Part shown: one piece after another, positions 45,556-56,643 of the stretch
Position numbering within the stretch: position 1 is the stretch's first letter
Layout of the letters: each line of letters starts with the position of its first letter
Assembly (NCBI GenBank): GCA_963575745.1
Contig: CAUYUJ010021704.1
Coordinates: forward strand, 1-64,000
Source of the DNA: Prorocentrum cordatum
Lineage: Eukaryota > Sar > Dinophyceae > Prorocentrales > Prorocentraceae
Length of the DNA stretch: 64,000 nt
Direction: 5' to 3'
The notes under the pieces: model-generated
Databases searched by the model: none
What the model was told of the DNA's origin: nothing
The model's input: the letters and a program-made list of their open reading frames with translations, nothing else
Made by a program: the position numbers and the translations under genes

Positions 45556-47050
45556 TCTTGCCTGCGGGGGGCTGCGATCTGTGAAACTGTCGCCATTTTC
45601 GAGGCCTGCTGTGGGGCCCAGCACAGCGAGGGCCACGCGCGGATTCAAATTCGACCTCGCCATCCCTGGGGGGCTGCGATCTGTGAAACCGCCGCCATTT
45701 TCGAAGCCTGCTGGGGGGCCCTGCACAGTGAAGGCCACGCGCATATTCAAATTAGACCTCGCCATCCCTGGGGGGCTGCGGTCTGTGATACTGTCGCCAT
45801 GTTCGAGGCCTGCTGGGGGGCCCAGCACAATGAAGGCCACGCGCAGATTCAAATTAAACCTCGCCGTCCCTGGGGGGCTGCGATCTGTGAAACTGTCGCC
45901 ATTTTCGAGGCCTGCCGGGGGGCCCAGCACAGTGACGCCACGGGCAGATTCAAATTAAACCTCGCCATCTCTGGGGGGGTGCGATCTGTGAGACTGTCGC
46001 CATTTTCGGGTCCTGCTGGGGGGCCCAGCACAGTGAGGGCCACGCGCAGATTCAAACTAAACCTCGCCATCCCTGGGGGGGTGCGATCTGTGAAACTGTC
46101 GCCACTTTCGAGGCCTGCTGGGGGGCCCTGCACAGTGAGGGCCACGGGCAGATTGACATTGAACCTCGCCATCCCCGGGGGGCTGCGATCTGTGAAACTG
46201 CCGCCATGTTCGAAGCATGCCGGGGGGCCCAGCACAGTGAGGGCCACGGGCAGATTCAAATGAGACCTCGCCATGCCCTGGAGGCTGCGATATGTGAAAC
46301 TGTCGCCTTTTTCAAAGCCTGCTGTGGGGCCCAGCACAGTGGCGCCACGGGCAAATTCAAATAAGACCTCGCCATCCCTGGGGGGTTGCGATCTGTGAAA
46401 CTGTCGCCATTTTCGAAGCCTGCTGGGGGGCCCTGCGCAGTGGGGGCCACGCGCAGATTCAAATTAAACCTCGCCATCCCTGGGGGGGGGGGGTGCGATC
46501 TGTGAAGCTGTCGCCACTTTCGAGGCCTGCTGGGGGGCCCTGCACAGTTACGCCACGGGCAGATTCAAACGAGACCTCGCCATCCCTTGGGGGCTGCGAT
46601 CTGCGAAACTGTCGCCATTTTCGAGGCCTGCCGGGGGGCCCGGCACAGTGAGGGCCACGCGCGGATTCAAATTAAACCTCGCCATTTCTGGGGGGGCTGC
46701 GATCTGTGAAACTGTCGCCACTTTCGAGGCCTGCTGGGGGGGCCCTGCATAGTTGCGCCACGGGCAGATTCAAACGAGACCTCGCCATCCATTGGGGGCT
46801 GCGATCTGCGAAACTGCCGCCACTTTCGAGGCCTGCTGGGGGGCCCAGCGCAGTGGCGCCACGGGCAGATTCAAATGAGACCAGACCTCGCCATCCCCTG
46901 GAGGCTGCGACCTGTGAAACTGTCGCCACTTTCGAGGCCTGCTGGGGGGCCCGGCATAGCGGCGCCACGCGCGGACCCAAAGTAGACCTCGCCATCCCTG
47001 CGGGGCTGCGATCTGCGAGGCTGTCGCCACTCGCGAGGCCTGCTGTGATC
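45556..47050. repeat. 102-bp satellite, about 14.5 copies
   Basis: Landmark words CTGCGATCTGTGAAACTGTC, TTTCGAGGCCTGCTGGGGGG and CAGATTCAAATTAAACCTCG recur every 101-103 bp (starts near 45572, 45674, 45776, 45878). Because 102 is divisible by 3, several frames on both strands stay open with a 34-residue period. Copies differ by scattered substitutions and rare indels. The flank at 47051-47261 shows nothing recognisable. Confidence 0.95.
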
Positions 47051-47261
47051 CCCTCTCTCGAAGTGGCTGGGAGTGCTCAGGAATTGCAACTCATCAGCTT
47101 TATCAAGCCCTTTTCCTGTAACCCGCGCCCTGCGAGTCTCCCGAATTCCGTCTGCAGACATATGCAACCCTCGCTCCGTCATCGCCCCCCTATAAAGTAT
47201 CGTAAACTATGTGCGCCCCGCTTTTGCACAGCGGTTGGGTACGTCGCCAGGGAAATTTTCC

Positions 47262-50200
47262 TTCTTCCGAGGGTCTCGTTTAGTTTTGGCAGGGTCCTGT
47301 TTAGTTTTCCTAGGGTCTCGCTTAGTTTTGCTAGGGTCCTGTTTAGTTGTCCTAGGGTCTCGTTTAGTTTTGCTAGGGTCCTGTTTAGTTTTCCTAAGGT
47401 CTCCTTTAGTTTTGGTATGGTCACGTTTAGTTGTCCGAAGGTCTCGTTTAGTTTTGGTTGGCTCCTGTTTAGTCTCCGAGGGCCTCGTTTAGTTTTGGTA
47501 GGGTCCTGCTTAGTTGTCCGAGGGTCTCGTTTAGTTTTGGTAGGGTCCTGTTAAGTTTTCCTATGGTCTCGTTTAGTTTTGCTAGGGTCCTGTCTATTTG
47601 TCCGAGGGCCTCGTTTAGTTTTGGTAGGGTCCTGTTTAGTTTTCCTGGGGCCTCGTTTAGTTTTGCTAGGGTCCTGTTCAAATGTCCTAGGGACTCGCCT
47701 AGCGTTGCTAGGGTCATGTTTCGTTGTCCTAGGGTCTCGTTTAGTTTTGGTATGGTCATGTCTACTGTTCCTATGGTCTTGTTCGTTTTGGTAGGGTCCT
47801 GTTGGGTTGTGCTAGGGCCTCGTTCAGTTGCGGCAGGGTCCTGTTCAGCTTTCCTAGGGCCTCATTTAGTGTTGCTAGGGTCCTGTTTCGTTGTCCTAGG
47901 GTCTCGTTTAGTTTTGGTAGGGTCCTGTTTACTTGTCCTGGGGTCTCGTTTAGTGTTGGCAGGGTCCTGTTTAGTTTTCCGGGGGTCGCGTTTAGTTTTG
48001 GTAGGGTCCTGTTTAGTTGTCCTAGAGTCTCGTTTAGTTTTTCTTGGGTCATGTTTAGTTTTCTTAGGGTCTCGTTTAGTTTTGGTAGGTCCTGCTGAAT
48101 TGTCCGATGGTCTCGTTTATAGTTTTGACAGGGTCCTGTTTAGTCGTCCTAGGGTCTCGTTTGGTTTTGGTAGGGCCCTGTTTAGTTGTCCTATGGTCTC
48201 GTTTAGCTTTGCTAGGGTCCAGTCCAATTTTCCTAGGGCCTCGTTTAGTTTCGGGTAGGGTCCTGTTTGCATGTCCGTGGGTCTCGTTTAGTTCTGGCGA
48301 GGTCATGTTTCGTGCTCCTAGGGTCTCGTTTAGTTTTGCTAAGGTCCTCTCTAGCTTTTCCCAGGGTATCGTTTAGTTTTGGTAGGGCCCTGTTTAGTTT
48401 GCCTACGGTCTCGTTCAGGTTTGCGAAGGTCTTGTTTAGTCTCCTAGGGTCTCGTTTAGTTTTGGTAGGGCCCTGTGTAATTGTCCTAAAGTCTCGTAAA
48501 TTCTGGCAGGGTCCTATTTAGTGTTCCGAAGGTCTCGTTTAGTTCTGCTGGGGTCCTGTATACTTGTCCGACGGTCTCGCTTAGTTTTGCTAGGGTCCTG
48601 TTTAGTTTTCCGAAGGTGTCGCTTAGTTTTGCTAGAGTACTGTTTAGTTGTCTTAGGGCATCGCTTACTTTTGCCAGGGTCCTGGTTAGTTGTCCTAGGG
48701 TCTCGTTTAGTTATGCTAGGGTCCTGTTTGGTTGTCCCATGGTCTCGTTTAGTTGCGCTGGGCTCCTGTTTAATTGGTTTCACCCCTCGGGTCTCGTTCC
48801 TAGTTTCGGTAGGGTCTTGTTTACTTGTCCTAGGGTCTCGGTTAGTTCTGCTAGGGTCCTGATTAGTTGTCATCGGGTATCGTTTAGTGTTGCTAGGGTC
48901 CTGCTTCGTTGTCCTAGGGTCTCGTTTAGCTTTGGTAGGGTCCTGTTTACTGTTCCTAGGGTCTCGTTTAGTGTTGGCAAGGTCCTGCTTAAATGTCCTA
49001 GGGTCTCGTTTAGTGTTGCCAGGGTCTTCTTTAGTTTCCGTTGGGTCTCGTTTAGTGTTGCTAAGGTCATGTTTAATGTCCCTAGGGTCTCGTTTACTCC
49101 TGGTAGGGTCCTGTTTAAGTGTCCTAGGGTCTCGTTTAGGTTTGCTAGGGTCATGTTTAGTGTTCCTAGGGTCTCGTTTAGTTGTGCTAAGGTCCTGTTT
49201 ACTTTTCCGAGGGTCTCGTTTAGTTTTGCGAGGGTCATGTTTAATTGTCCTATGGCCTCGAAATATCTGGTAGGGTCATGTTTACTTTTCATAGGGTCTC
49301 GCTAGTTTTGGTATACTTTTCCTAGGGTCTCGTTTACTTTTGGTAGGGTCCTGGTTATTTGTCCGAGGGTCTCGTGTAGTTGTGGTAGGGTCATGTTTAG
49401 TTTTGCTGGGGTCTCGTTTAGTTTTGCCAGGGTCCTGTTTAGTTGCCCGAGGGCCTCGTTCTTAGTTTCGGTATGGTCCTGCTTAGTTATCCCAAGGTCT
49501 CGTTTAGCTTTGGTAGGGTCCTGCTTAGTTTCCCTAGGGTTTCGTTGAGTTTTGCTAGGGTCCTGTTTAGTTGTCTTAGGGTCTCGTTTAGTTTTTTGGT
49601 AGGGTCCTGCTGAGTTGTCCTAGGGTCTCGCGCAGTTCTGCGAGGGTCCTGTTTAGTTGTCCTATGGTCTCGTTTAGTTTTTGCTCGGGCCCTGTTTAGT
49701 TTTCCGAGGGTCTCTTTTAGTGTTGCTAGGGTATTGCCAAGTTGTCCTAGGGTCTCGTCTGGTTTGGCTAGGGTCCAGTGTAGTTGTCCGAGGGTCTCGT
49801 TTAGGTTTGGTAGGGTCCTCTTGAGTTTTTCCGAGGGTCTCGTTTAGTTGTGGCAGGGTCCTGTTTAATTGTCCTATGGTCTCGTTTAGTTTTGGCAGGG
49901 TCCTGTTTAGTTGTCCTACGGTCTCGTTTTGTTTTTTGGTAGGGCCCTGTTTAGTTGTCCTGGGGTCTCGTTTAGTTTTGCTAGGGTCTTGTTTAGTTGT
50001 CCGAGGGCCTCTTTTGGTTGTGGCATGGTCCTGTTTAGTGTTCCTAGAGTCTCGTTTAGTGTTGGCAAGGTTCTGTCTCGTTTTCCTAGGGTCTCGTTTA
50101 GTTTTGGTTGGGTCCTGTTCAGTTTTCCTATGGTCTCGTTTAGTTTTGGTAGGATCCTGTTTAGTTGCCCTAGGGTCTGGTTTAATTTTTGGTAGGGTCC

Positions 50201-50785
50201 TGTTTAATTTTCATAGGGTCTCGTTCAGTTTTGCTAAGGTCCTGTTTAGTTGTCCTAGGGTCTCGTTTAGTGTTGCCAGGGCCCTGTTTAGTTTTCGCTG
50301 GGTCTCGTTTAGTTTTGCTAGCGTCCTGTTTAACTGTCCTATGGTCTCGTTTAGTTTTGGTAGGGTCCGGTTTAATTGTCCGAAGGTCTCGTTTAGTGTT
50401 GGTAGGGTACTGTTTGGTTGTCCTATGGTCTCGTTTAGTTTTGGTGGGGTCTTGTTTAGTTGTCCTAAGGGCTCGATTAGTCGTGGCATTGTCCTGTTTA
50501 GTTTTCCTAGGGCCCTTTTAGTAGGTAGGTAGGTATTGCCCAGGTCTAATTTCATTGTGGTAGGGTCTTATTTGTTTGTCCTAGGGTCTCGTTGAGTTTT
50601 GCTAGGGTCCTGATTAGTTGTCCTAAGGTCTCGTTTAATTTTGCTAGGGTCCTGTTTAGTTGTCCTAAAGGCTCATTTAGTTTTTGGCCGGGTCATGTTT
50701 AATTGTCCGTGGGTCTCGTCTAGTTTTGCTAGGGTCTTGTTTAGTGTTCCTAGGGTCTCGTTTAGTTGTGCTAGGGTCCTGTTTA

Positions 50786-50819
<34 letters not shown>

Positions 50820-53800
50820 GGTCTCGTTGAGTTTTCCTAGTGTCCTGCTTAGTTGTCCTAGGGCCTCGTTCAATTGTGGCAGGGTCCTGTTGAATTGTCC
50901 TAGGGTCTCGTTTAAATTTGCGAGGGCCCTGTTTAGTTTTCCTATGGTCTCGTTTATATGTGCTAGGGTCCTGTGTCGTTTTCCTAGGGTCTCGTTTAGT
51001 TTTGCTAGGGGCCTGCTTCGTTTTCCTAGGGTCTCGTTTAGTGTTGGCAAGGTCCTGTTCGGTTTTTCCTAGCGCCGCGTTTAATGTTGCTAAGGCCTTG
51101 TTTAGTTTTCCGAGGGTCTCGTCTAGTTCTGGCAGGGTCCTGTTTAAGTTTCCTATGGTTTTTTTTTCCTAGGGCCTCGTTTAGTTTCGGGTAGGGTCCT
51201 GTTTACACGTCCGTGGGTCTCGTTTAGTTCTGGCGAGGTCCTGTTTAGTGTTCCTAGGGTCTCGTTTAGTTTTGCTGGGGTCTCGTATAGTTTTCCGAGG
51301 GTCTCCTTTAATTGTCCTATGGTCCCGTTTTGTTTCCTAGGGTCTCGTTTAGGTTTGGTAGGGTCCTGTTTAGTGTCCTATGGTCTAGTTTAGGTTTGCT
51401 AGGGTCCTCTTTAGTTGTCCTAGGGTCTCGCTTAGTTGTGCTAGGGCCCTGTTTAGTCTTCCGAGGATCTCGTTTAGTTTTTGGTAGGGTCCTGTTTAGT
51501 TGTCCTAGGGTCTCGTTCAGTTTTGGCAGGGTCATGTTTAATTTTCTTGAGGTCTCGTTTAGTTTTGGCAGGGTCCTGTTTAGTTGTCCTAGGGTCTCGT
51601 TTAGTTTTGGTCGGGCCCTGTTTAAATGTCCCAGGGTCTCGTTTCGTTTTGGTAGGGTCCTGCTTAATTGCCCTATGGTCTCGCTTAGTTTTGGCAGGGT
51701 CCTGTATACTTTGCCTAGGGTCTCGTCTAGCTTTGCGAGGGTCCTGTTTAGTTGTCCTAGGGTCTCGTTTAGTGTTACCAGGGTCTTGTATATTTTAATT
51801 GGGTCTCGTTTAGTGTGGCTAGGGTCCTGTTTAATGTCCCTAGGGTCTCGTTTAGTTTTGCTAGGGTCCTGTTTAAATGTCCCAGGGTCTCGTTTAGTTT
51901 TGGTAGGGTCCTGTTTAGTTGTCCTAAGGTCTCGTTTAGTTTGTGGCATTGTCCTGTTTAGTGTTCCTAAAGTCAAATTTAGTTTTGGTAGGGTCATCTT
52001 TAATTGTCCTAGGGTCTCGTTTAGTTTTGCCAGGGTCATGTTTAGTTGTCCTAAGCTCTCGTTTAGTTGACTGGGGTCCTGTTTAGTTGTGGTCGGGCCT
52101 CGTTTATGTTTGGTAAGGCCCTGGTTTAGTTGTCCTAGGGTCTCGTTTAGTTTTGGCAGGTTCCTGGTTATATGTCCTAGGGTCTGGTTTAGGTTTTGTC
52201 AGGGTGCTGCTTCGTTTTCCTAGGGTCTCGTTTAGTTCTGGTAGGGTCATGTATAGTTGTCCTAGGGTCTCGCTTAGTTGTGCTAGGGTCCTGTTTAGTT
52301 TTGCTATGGTTAGGTTTGGTTTGGTTTGGTCCTGTTTAATTTAGTTTTCCTATGGTCTTGTTTGGTTTTCCTAGGGCTCGTGTAGTTGAGCTAGGGGCCT
52401 GTTTAGTTTTCCTCTTGTCTCTTTTAGTTTCGGTGGGGTTCTGTTTAGTTGCCCGAGGGTTCGTTCAGTTGTGGCACGGTCTTGCTTAGTTTTTCCCTAG
52501 GGTCGCTTAATGTTGCGAGGGTCCTGTATAGTGTGCTTAGGGTCTCGTTTACTTTTGGTGGGGTCCTGTTTATTTGTCCTCGGGTCTCGTTTAGGTATGG
52601 TAGGGTCCTGTTTAGTTGTCCTAAGATATGGTTTACTCTTCCTAAGGTCTTGTCTAGTTTTCCGTGGGTCTCGTTTAGTTTTGGTAAGGTCCTGTTTAGT
52701 GTTCCTAGAGTCTCGTTGAGTTTTGCTAAGGTCCTCTTTAGCTTTCCTAAGGTCTAATTTAGTGTTGCTGGGGTCCTGTTTAGTTGTCCGACGGTCTCGC
52801 TTAGGTTTGCCAGGGTCTTGTTTCGTCTCCTAGGGTCTCGTTTAGTTTTGCCAGGTCCTGTTTAATTGTCCTAAGGTCTCGTAATATTTGGCAGGGTCCT
52901 CTTACTTGTCCTAAGGTCTCGTTTAGTTTTGCCAGGGTCCTGTTTAATTGTCCTAATGTCTCGCTTAGTTGTGCTAGGGTCCTCTTTAGTTGTCCGAGGG
53001 TCTCGCTTAGTTGTGCGAGGGTCCTGTTTAGTTGTCCGAGGGTCTCGCTTACTTTTGCTAAGGTCCTGCTTAGTTTTCCTAGGGTCTCGTTTAGCTGTGG
53101 TAGGGTCCTGCTTGGTTCTCCCAGGGTCTCGTTTAGTTTTGGTAGGGTCCTGTTAGTTGTTCCTGAAGCCTCGACTAGTGTTGCTTGGGTCCTGTTCAGT
53201 TGTTTCGAGGGTCTCGTTTAGTTTTGGTAGGGTCCTGCCTAGTTGTCCTAGGGTATCGTTTAGTTGTGGTAGGGTCCTGCTTAGTTGTCCTAGGGTCGCG
53301 TTTAGTTTTGCTTGGGTCTTGTTTATTTGTCCGAAGGTCTCGTTTAGTTTTGGCAGGGTCCTGTTCAGTTTTCGCAGGGTCTCGTTTAGTTTTGCCAGGA
53401 TCCTGTTTAATTGTTTCTAGGGTCTCGTTTAGTTTTGCTAGGGTCCGGTTTAATGTTCCGAAGGTCTCGTTTAATTTTGGTAGGGTCCTGTTTAGTTGTC
53501 CTATGGTCTCGTTTAGTTTTGGTAGGGTCCTGTTTAGTTGTCCTAAGGGCTCGTTTAGTTTTGGCATTGTCCTGTTTAGTTTTCCTAAAATCTAATTTAG
53601 TTTTGGTAGGGTCTTTTAAAATTGTCCTAGGGTCTCGTTGAGTTTGGCCAGGGTCATGTTTAGTTGTCCTAAGCTCTCGTTTAGTTTTGCTGGGGTCCTG
53701 TTTAGTTGTCCGAGGGTCTGGATTAGTTGTTGGCAGGGTCCTGCTTAATTGTCCGTGGGTCTCGTTTAAATTGCTAGGGTCTTGTTTATTTGTCCGAAGT

Positions 53801-53905
53801 TCTCGTTTAGTTTTGGTAGGGCCTTGTTTCGTTTTCCGAGGATCTCGTATAATTGTGGTAGGGTCCTGTTTAATTTTCCTACGGTCACGCTTAGTTTTGG
53901 CAGGG
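47262..53905. repeat. 42-bp satellite array made of 21-bp halves, about 157 copies
   Basis: The unit is two related 21-mers, GGGTCTCGTTTAGTTTTGGT+A and GGGTCCTGTTTAGTTGTCCT+A, alternating for 6.6 kb. Variation is substantial: TTT/TGT, CCTA/CCGA, GGTA/GCTA, and occasional one-base indels or missing halves. Since 42 is a multiple of 3, open frames of 80-250 codons appear on both strands with a 14-residue period (minus strand LPKLNETLGQLNRT). These frames break at every indel, so I treat the block as satellite and not as genes. Its right end cuts into paralogue P3. Confidence 0.95.
50788..50818. repeat. Poly(T) run inside the satellite
   Basis: 31 consecutive T replace part of a repeat unit. 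It may be a real insertion (for example a poly(A) tail from a retro-inserted transcript) or an assembly effect. Confidence 0.9.
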
Positions 53906-53907
53906 TC

Positions 53908-54239
53908 GCATCATGCACAAGCAACGCGGACTCTTCGAGCACTGGCTGGACGTGCGGAGGAGCTCTCCGAGATATGGGAATCAAAACTAAGACGCCAGCA
54001 AACTTCCCGAACCTCGTCCGCGAGTAAACCCCGCATCGCACGGAGTGCACGAGGGTGCCGGCACCGAGTCCGTCCGACGGTTGGACATGCTGGAGCGGCT
54101 GCCCAACGTAATCTCTTGCTGGGTGTTCCCTCTTCCACCGAAGCACACGGCTGGTCAGGTCGTCGTCCTCGGCGCCAGAGGCGGCCAAGTCACAGTCCCC
54201 GGCGCTAGAGGCAGCCGACCTCTGGCCACGCTCCCCCAC
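53908..54239 (-). pseudogene. P3: truncated N-terminal copy of the P family
   Basis: The minus-strand frame (VGERGQRSAASSAGDCDL, then DDLTSRVLRWKREHPARDYV, and FAGVLVLIPISRRAPPH) aligns with the start of P2 (MGERARDSHAAAFGAE, DKITNRVLQWQKQHPCRNYV, REDVLIPLSHEIRPGKG). The P2 start ATG corresponds to GTG here (54239). After about 110 codons the frame runs directly into the 42-bp satellite at about 53907, so the remaining roughly 500 codons are missing. It contains AASGA motif copies near its N-terminus. Confidence 0.7.
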
Positions 54240-54424
54240 GACGACACGGGCGACGCGCGCGAGGGCGGCAGCCAGGGGCCAGGCACGGCCGCAGCTGCAC
54301 GGTCGAGCGGCTCGAGCCCACAAGCGCTGCGACCAACGGAGCGAGGGCGGCGGAAGGACAGGAGAGGCCTGCAACAGGAGAGTGAGCGAGGAGGCGAAGA
54401 GCGGGAGGAGCAGGAGATAAGGAG

Positions 54425-54565
54425 GAGCAGCAGCAGCAGCAGCTCAGCAGCATTGAGGAGCAGCAGCAGCAGCATGGAGGAGGAAGCAGCAGCAGCAGCA
54501 GCATCAGCGAGGAGCAGCCTGCAACAGCATCGAGGAGCAGCAGCAGCAGAAGCAACAGCAGCATG
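54425..54565. repeat. CAG-type triplet repeat between P3 and P2
   Basis: GCAGCAGCAG runs with GAG and GGA interruptions. The remaining spacer to 54720 holds two clean copies of the 13-14-bp motif (54649, 54692) and no supported gene. Confidence 0.85.
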
Positions 54566-54723
54566 GCATGAACAAGACTTTTCTCGCGCGCGCGCGGAAG
54601 AGAAACCGCGAAGCAGTCCAGGGCGCCGCCGCCGAGGAAAAGAAGCGCCAGAGGCAGCCGGAAGGCAGTGCATTCTGAAAGGAAAAGAGCGCCAGAGGCA
54701 GCTGGAAGTCATTGCACTCGCGC

Positions 54724-56643
54724 TCACTTCGTCCTGGCCCTTTTATTATCCCTCTTGTGCTTGTGGGCGAGGATGGGCAGATCCATGCACAGCTTGTGCA
54801 TGTCGTAGGCAGTGCAGTACTTTGCGCCCAGGGCGAACATCTGTGCGAGCGCCACGACTTGTCCTTGTCGCATGCCCACCTCGAACATCCCACTAGCCGC
54901 GCCAGAGGCAGCGGGAGCACGACGGAGCAGCGTCGTCTGGCCGTCAGGCTGCTCGTTGAGAATCCACTCAACGCCGCGCCACTCGAGCCATTTGCTGTTG
55001 TCTCTCCAGTACACAAAACTCAGCGAACTCTCGGTCCTGGCGAACTGGGAATGCCACAATCGAGGATGAGTCACGCAATTCTGCCGCACACGCGTCCAGC
55101 CAGAGTACCGAACAACTCTGACCTCCACGTCGTGCTTGATGAACAAGTGCTTCAAGAATTCGGGGATGCTGCTGATTCCGAACACCTCGCGCAGGTGGCC
55201 CCACCCGGGATGACCCCGCGGCAGGCACTCCACACGTGGCGCGCCAGAGGCAGCGCGAATCAAGTTGGGCCAGGCGTTGCAAAGCCAATACTTCCCCTCA
55301 CCCAAAGAAATGCCTTCCCAGGCGTCGGTCAGCTCGCGGAGGTAGTGCATCTGATGCGACGCCCAGGCGCGCGCAATGTCCCACCTTTGGTTCCAGTACT
55401 CGGGTGTGTCGTTCCAGTGGTGGATGCCTTCCATCACATCATCAGGGTGAGGAATGTGCTCGCACGCCGACGTCATTTCCTTGATGAGTCGGGAAATGCG
55501 TCGCCGCCGCTCCTTCACCAGGCCTGGCTCGCACAGCCGCATTATTGCCTCCCGCGGCCAGCCCGAATAAGCATTGGAATGAAACACCACGCACCACCAC
55601 CACGCACTGCGCCAGGCACCACCACGCACTGCACCAGAGGCAGCACTGGGCTCCGCGGCCGAGGCAACGTCATCCGATTCGGAACTGTCGAAGTCGTCGT
55701 CACTGCTGTCGTCCTCGTCGGACAGTGACACTAAGCGCTCCGTGTCCTTCGCGTCGCCGTCACTGCTGTCGTCCTCGTCGGACAGTGACACTAAGCGCCC
55801 CGTGTCCTTCGCGTCGCCCGCGCGCGGAGGCAGAAACTGAATCCCCCGCTTCGCTTCCTCGTCGGGTGGCGCCGCGAGCGCTGCAGAGGCAGCGGGCGCG
55901 CCAGAGGCAGCGTCGTCTTCGCTGACCCACGCCCCATCCTCGCGGCAGGGAAAGACACTTTCCACATCCAGCTCAATGATGTCGAAAAACACCTGCCGCG
56001 CAGCCCTGATGTAGCTTGCTGCCCCTGCAGCCGGTCACGCCTTGCTTGGGGCCCACCAGATACGCAACATATCATTGTGAGTCTTTCTCGTGGAGAGGCC
56101 CACCTTGAAGACCGTCCCAGCACAAGCGAGGCTGATTGTTAGGAAGAACTGGCTCGGGTTGCCCTTTGTCGCTCGGCCTCGCGTGTCCCCTGGGCTCTCA
56201 ATCCAGTCCTCGCAAGGGTGAATGTCCACTGTGGACGCGGGAGGATGCGAGGAAGCCAACTCGGCCATGCGACGCGCATTTGTCGCGTGCTGCATCGTCG
56301 CGCCAGCGGCAGCGCCTGTGTACACCGTCAAGTCATCACTCGCGCCCCCCACTGGGGGCACGCCCTTTCCTGGGCGAATTTCGTGGGAGAGAGGGATCAG
56401 GACATCTTCGCGAATGCACTGGTTGCCGACGATGTGCGTGCACACTCCTCCTGCAACCTGATTTTCGACTTTACAAAGGCCCCCCGATGGAGCCAGAATC
56501 TGGAGGTCGACATAATTTCTGCACGGGTGCTGCTTTTGCCACTGCAGCACGCGGTTTGTAATCTTGTCCGCCTCCTCAAATTCGATGCCAGGACCCTCGG
56601 CGCCAAAGGCGGCCGCGTGCGAGTCCCGGGCGCGCTCCCCCAT
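54724..56643 (-). pseudogene. P2: paralogue of P1, one in-frame TGA
   Basis: ATG at 56643 opens 202 codons to a TGA (56037-56035); the same frame then continues for about 435 codons to 54724. Coding character is unbroken across the TGA (DMLRIWWAPSKA, stop, PAAGAASYIRAARQVFFDII), and P1 matches both sides, so the TGA is a mutation, a recoded codon or an error. Layout: N-terminal block with ITNRVLQWQKQHPCRNYV; central block to FFDIIELDVESVFPC; Ser/Asp linker with a 60-bp tandem duplication (RLVSLSDEDDSSD twice); C-terminal block with WDIARAWASHQMHYLRELTD, LWHSQFARTESSLSFVYWRD, LAQMFALGAKYCTAYDMHKL and a basic tail. AASGA occurs at least four times. I do not recognise the family or its function. 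Confidence 0.7.
55699..55818. repeat. 60-bp tandem duplication in P2
   Basis: CACTGCTGTCGTCCTCGTCG occurs at 55701 and 55761, each followed by the same 40 bp with one or two changes. It duplicates 20 residues including RLVSLSDEDDSSD. Confidence 0.9.

Noticed and set aside
45590-45610. Similarity of TCGCCATTTTCGAGGC in the 102-bp repeat to the dinoflagellate spliced leader
   Set aside because: Only the short GCCATTTT core matches. The rest differs and no relict leader was found before any gene.
45556-47050. A 34-residue repeat protein (TALE or PPR-like length)
   Set aside because: The period is just 102 bp divided by 3. Several frames on both strands are equally open and the sequence has no TALE or PPR residues.
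47262-53905. A repeat protein made of LPKLNETLGQLNRT units
   Set aside because: Frames break at frequent indels, both strands are equally open, and no start or unique domain is attached.
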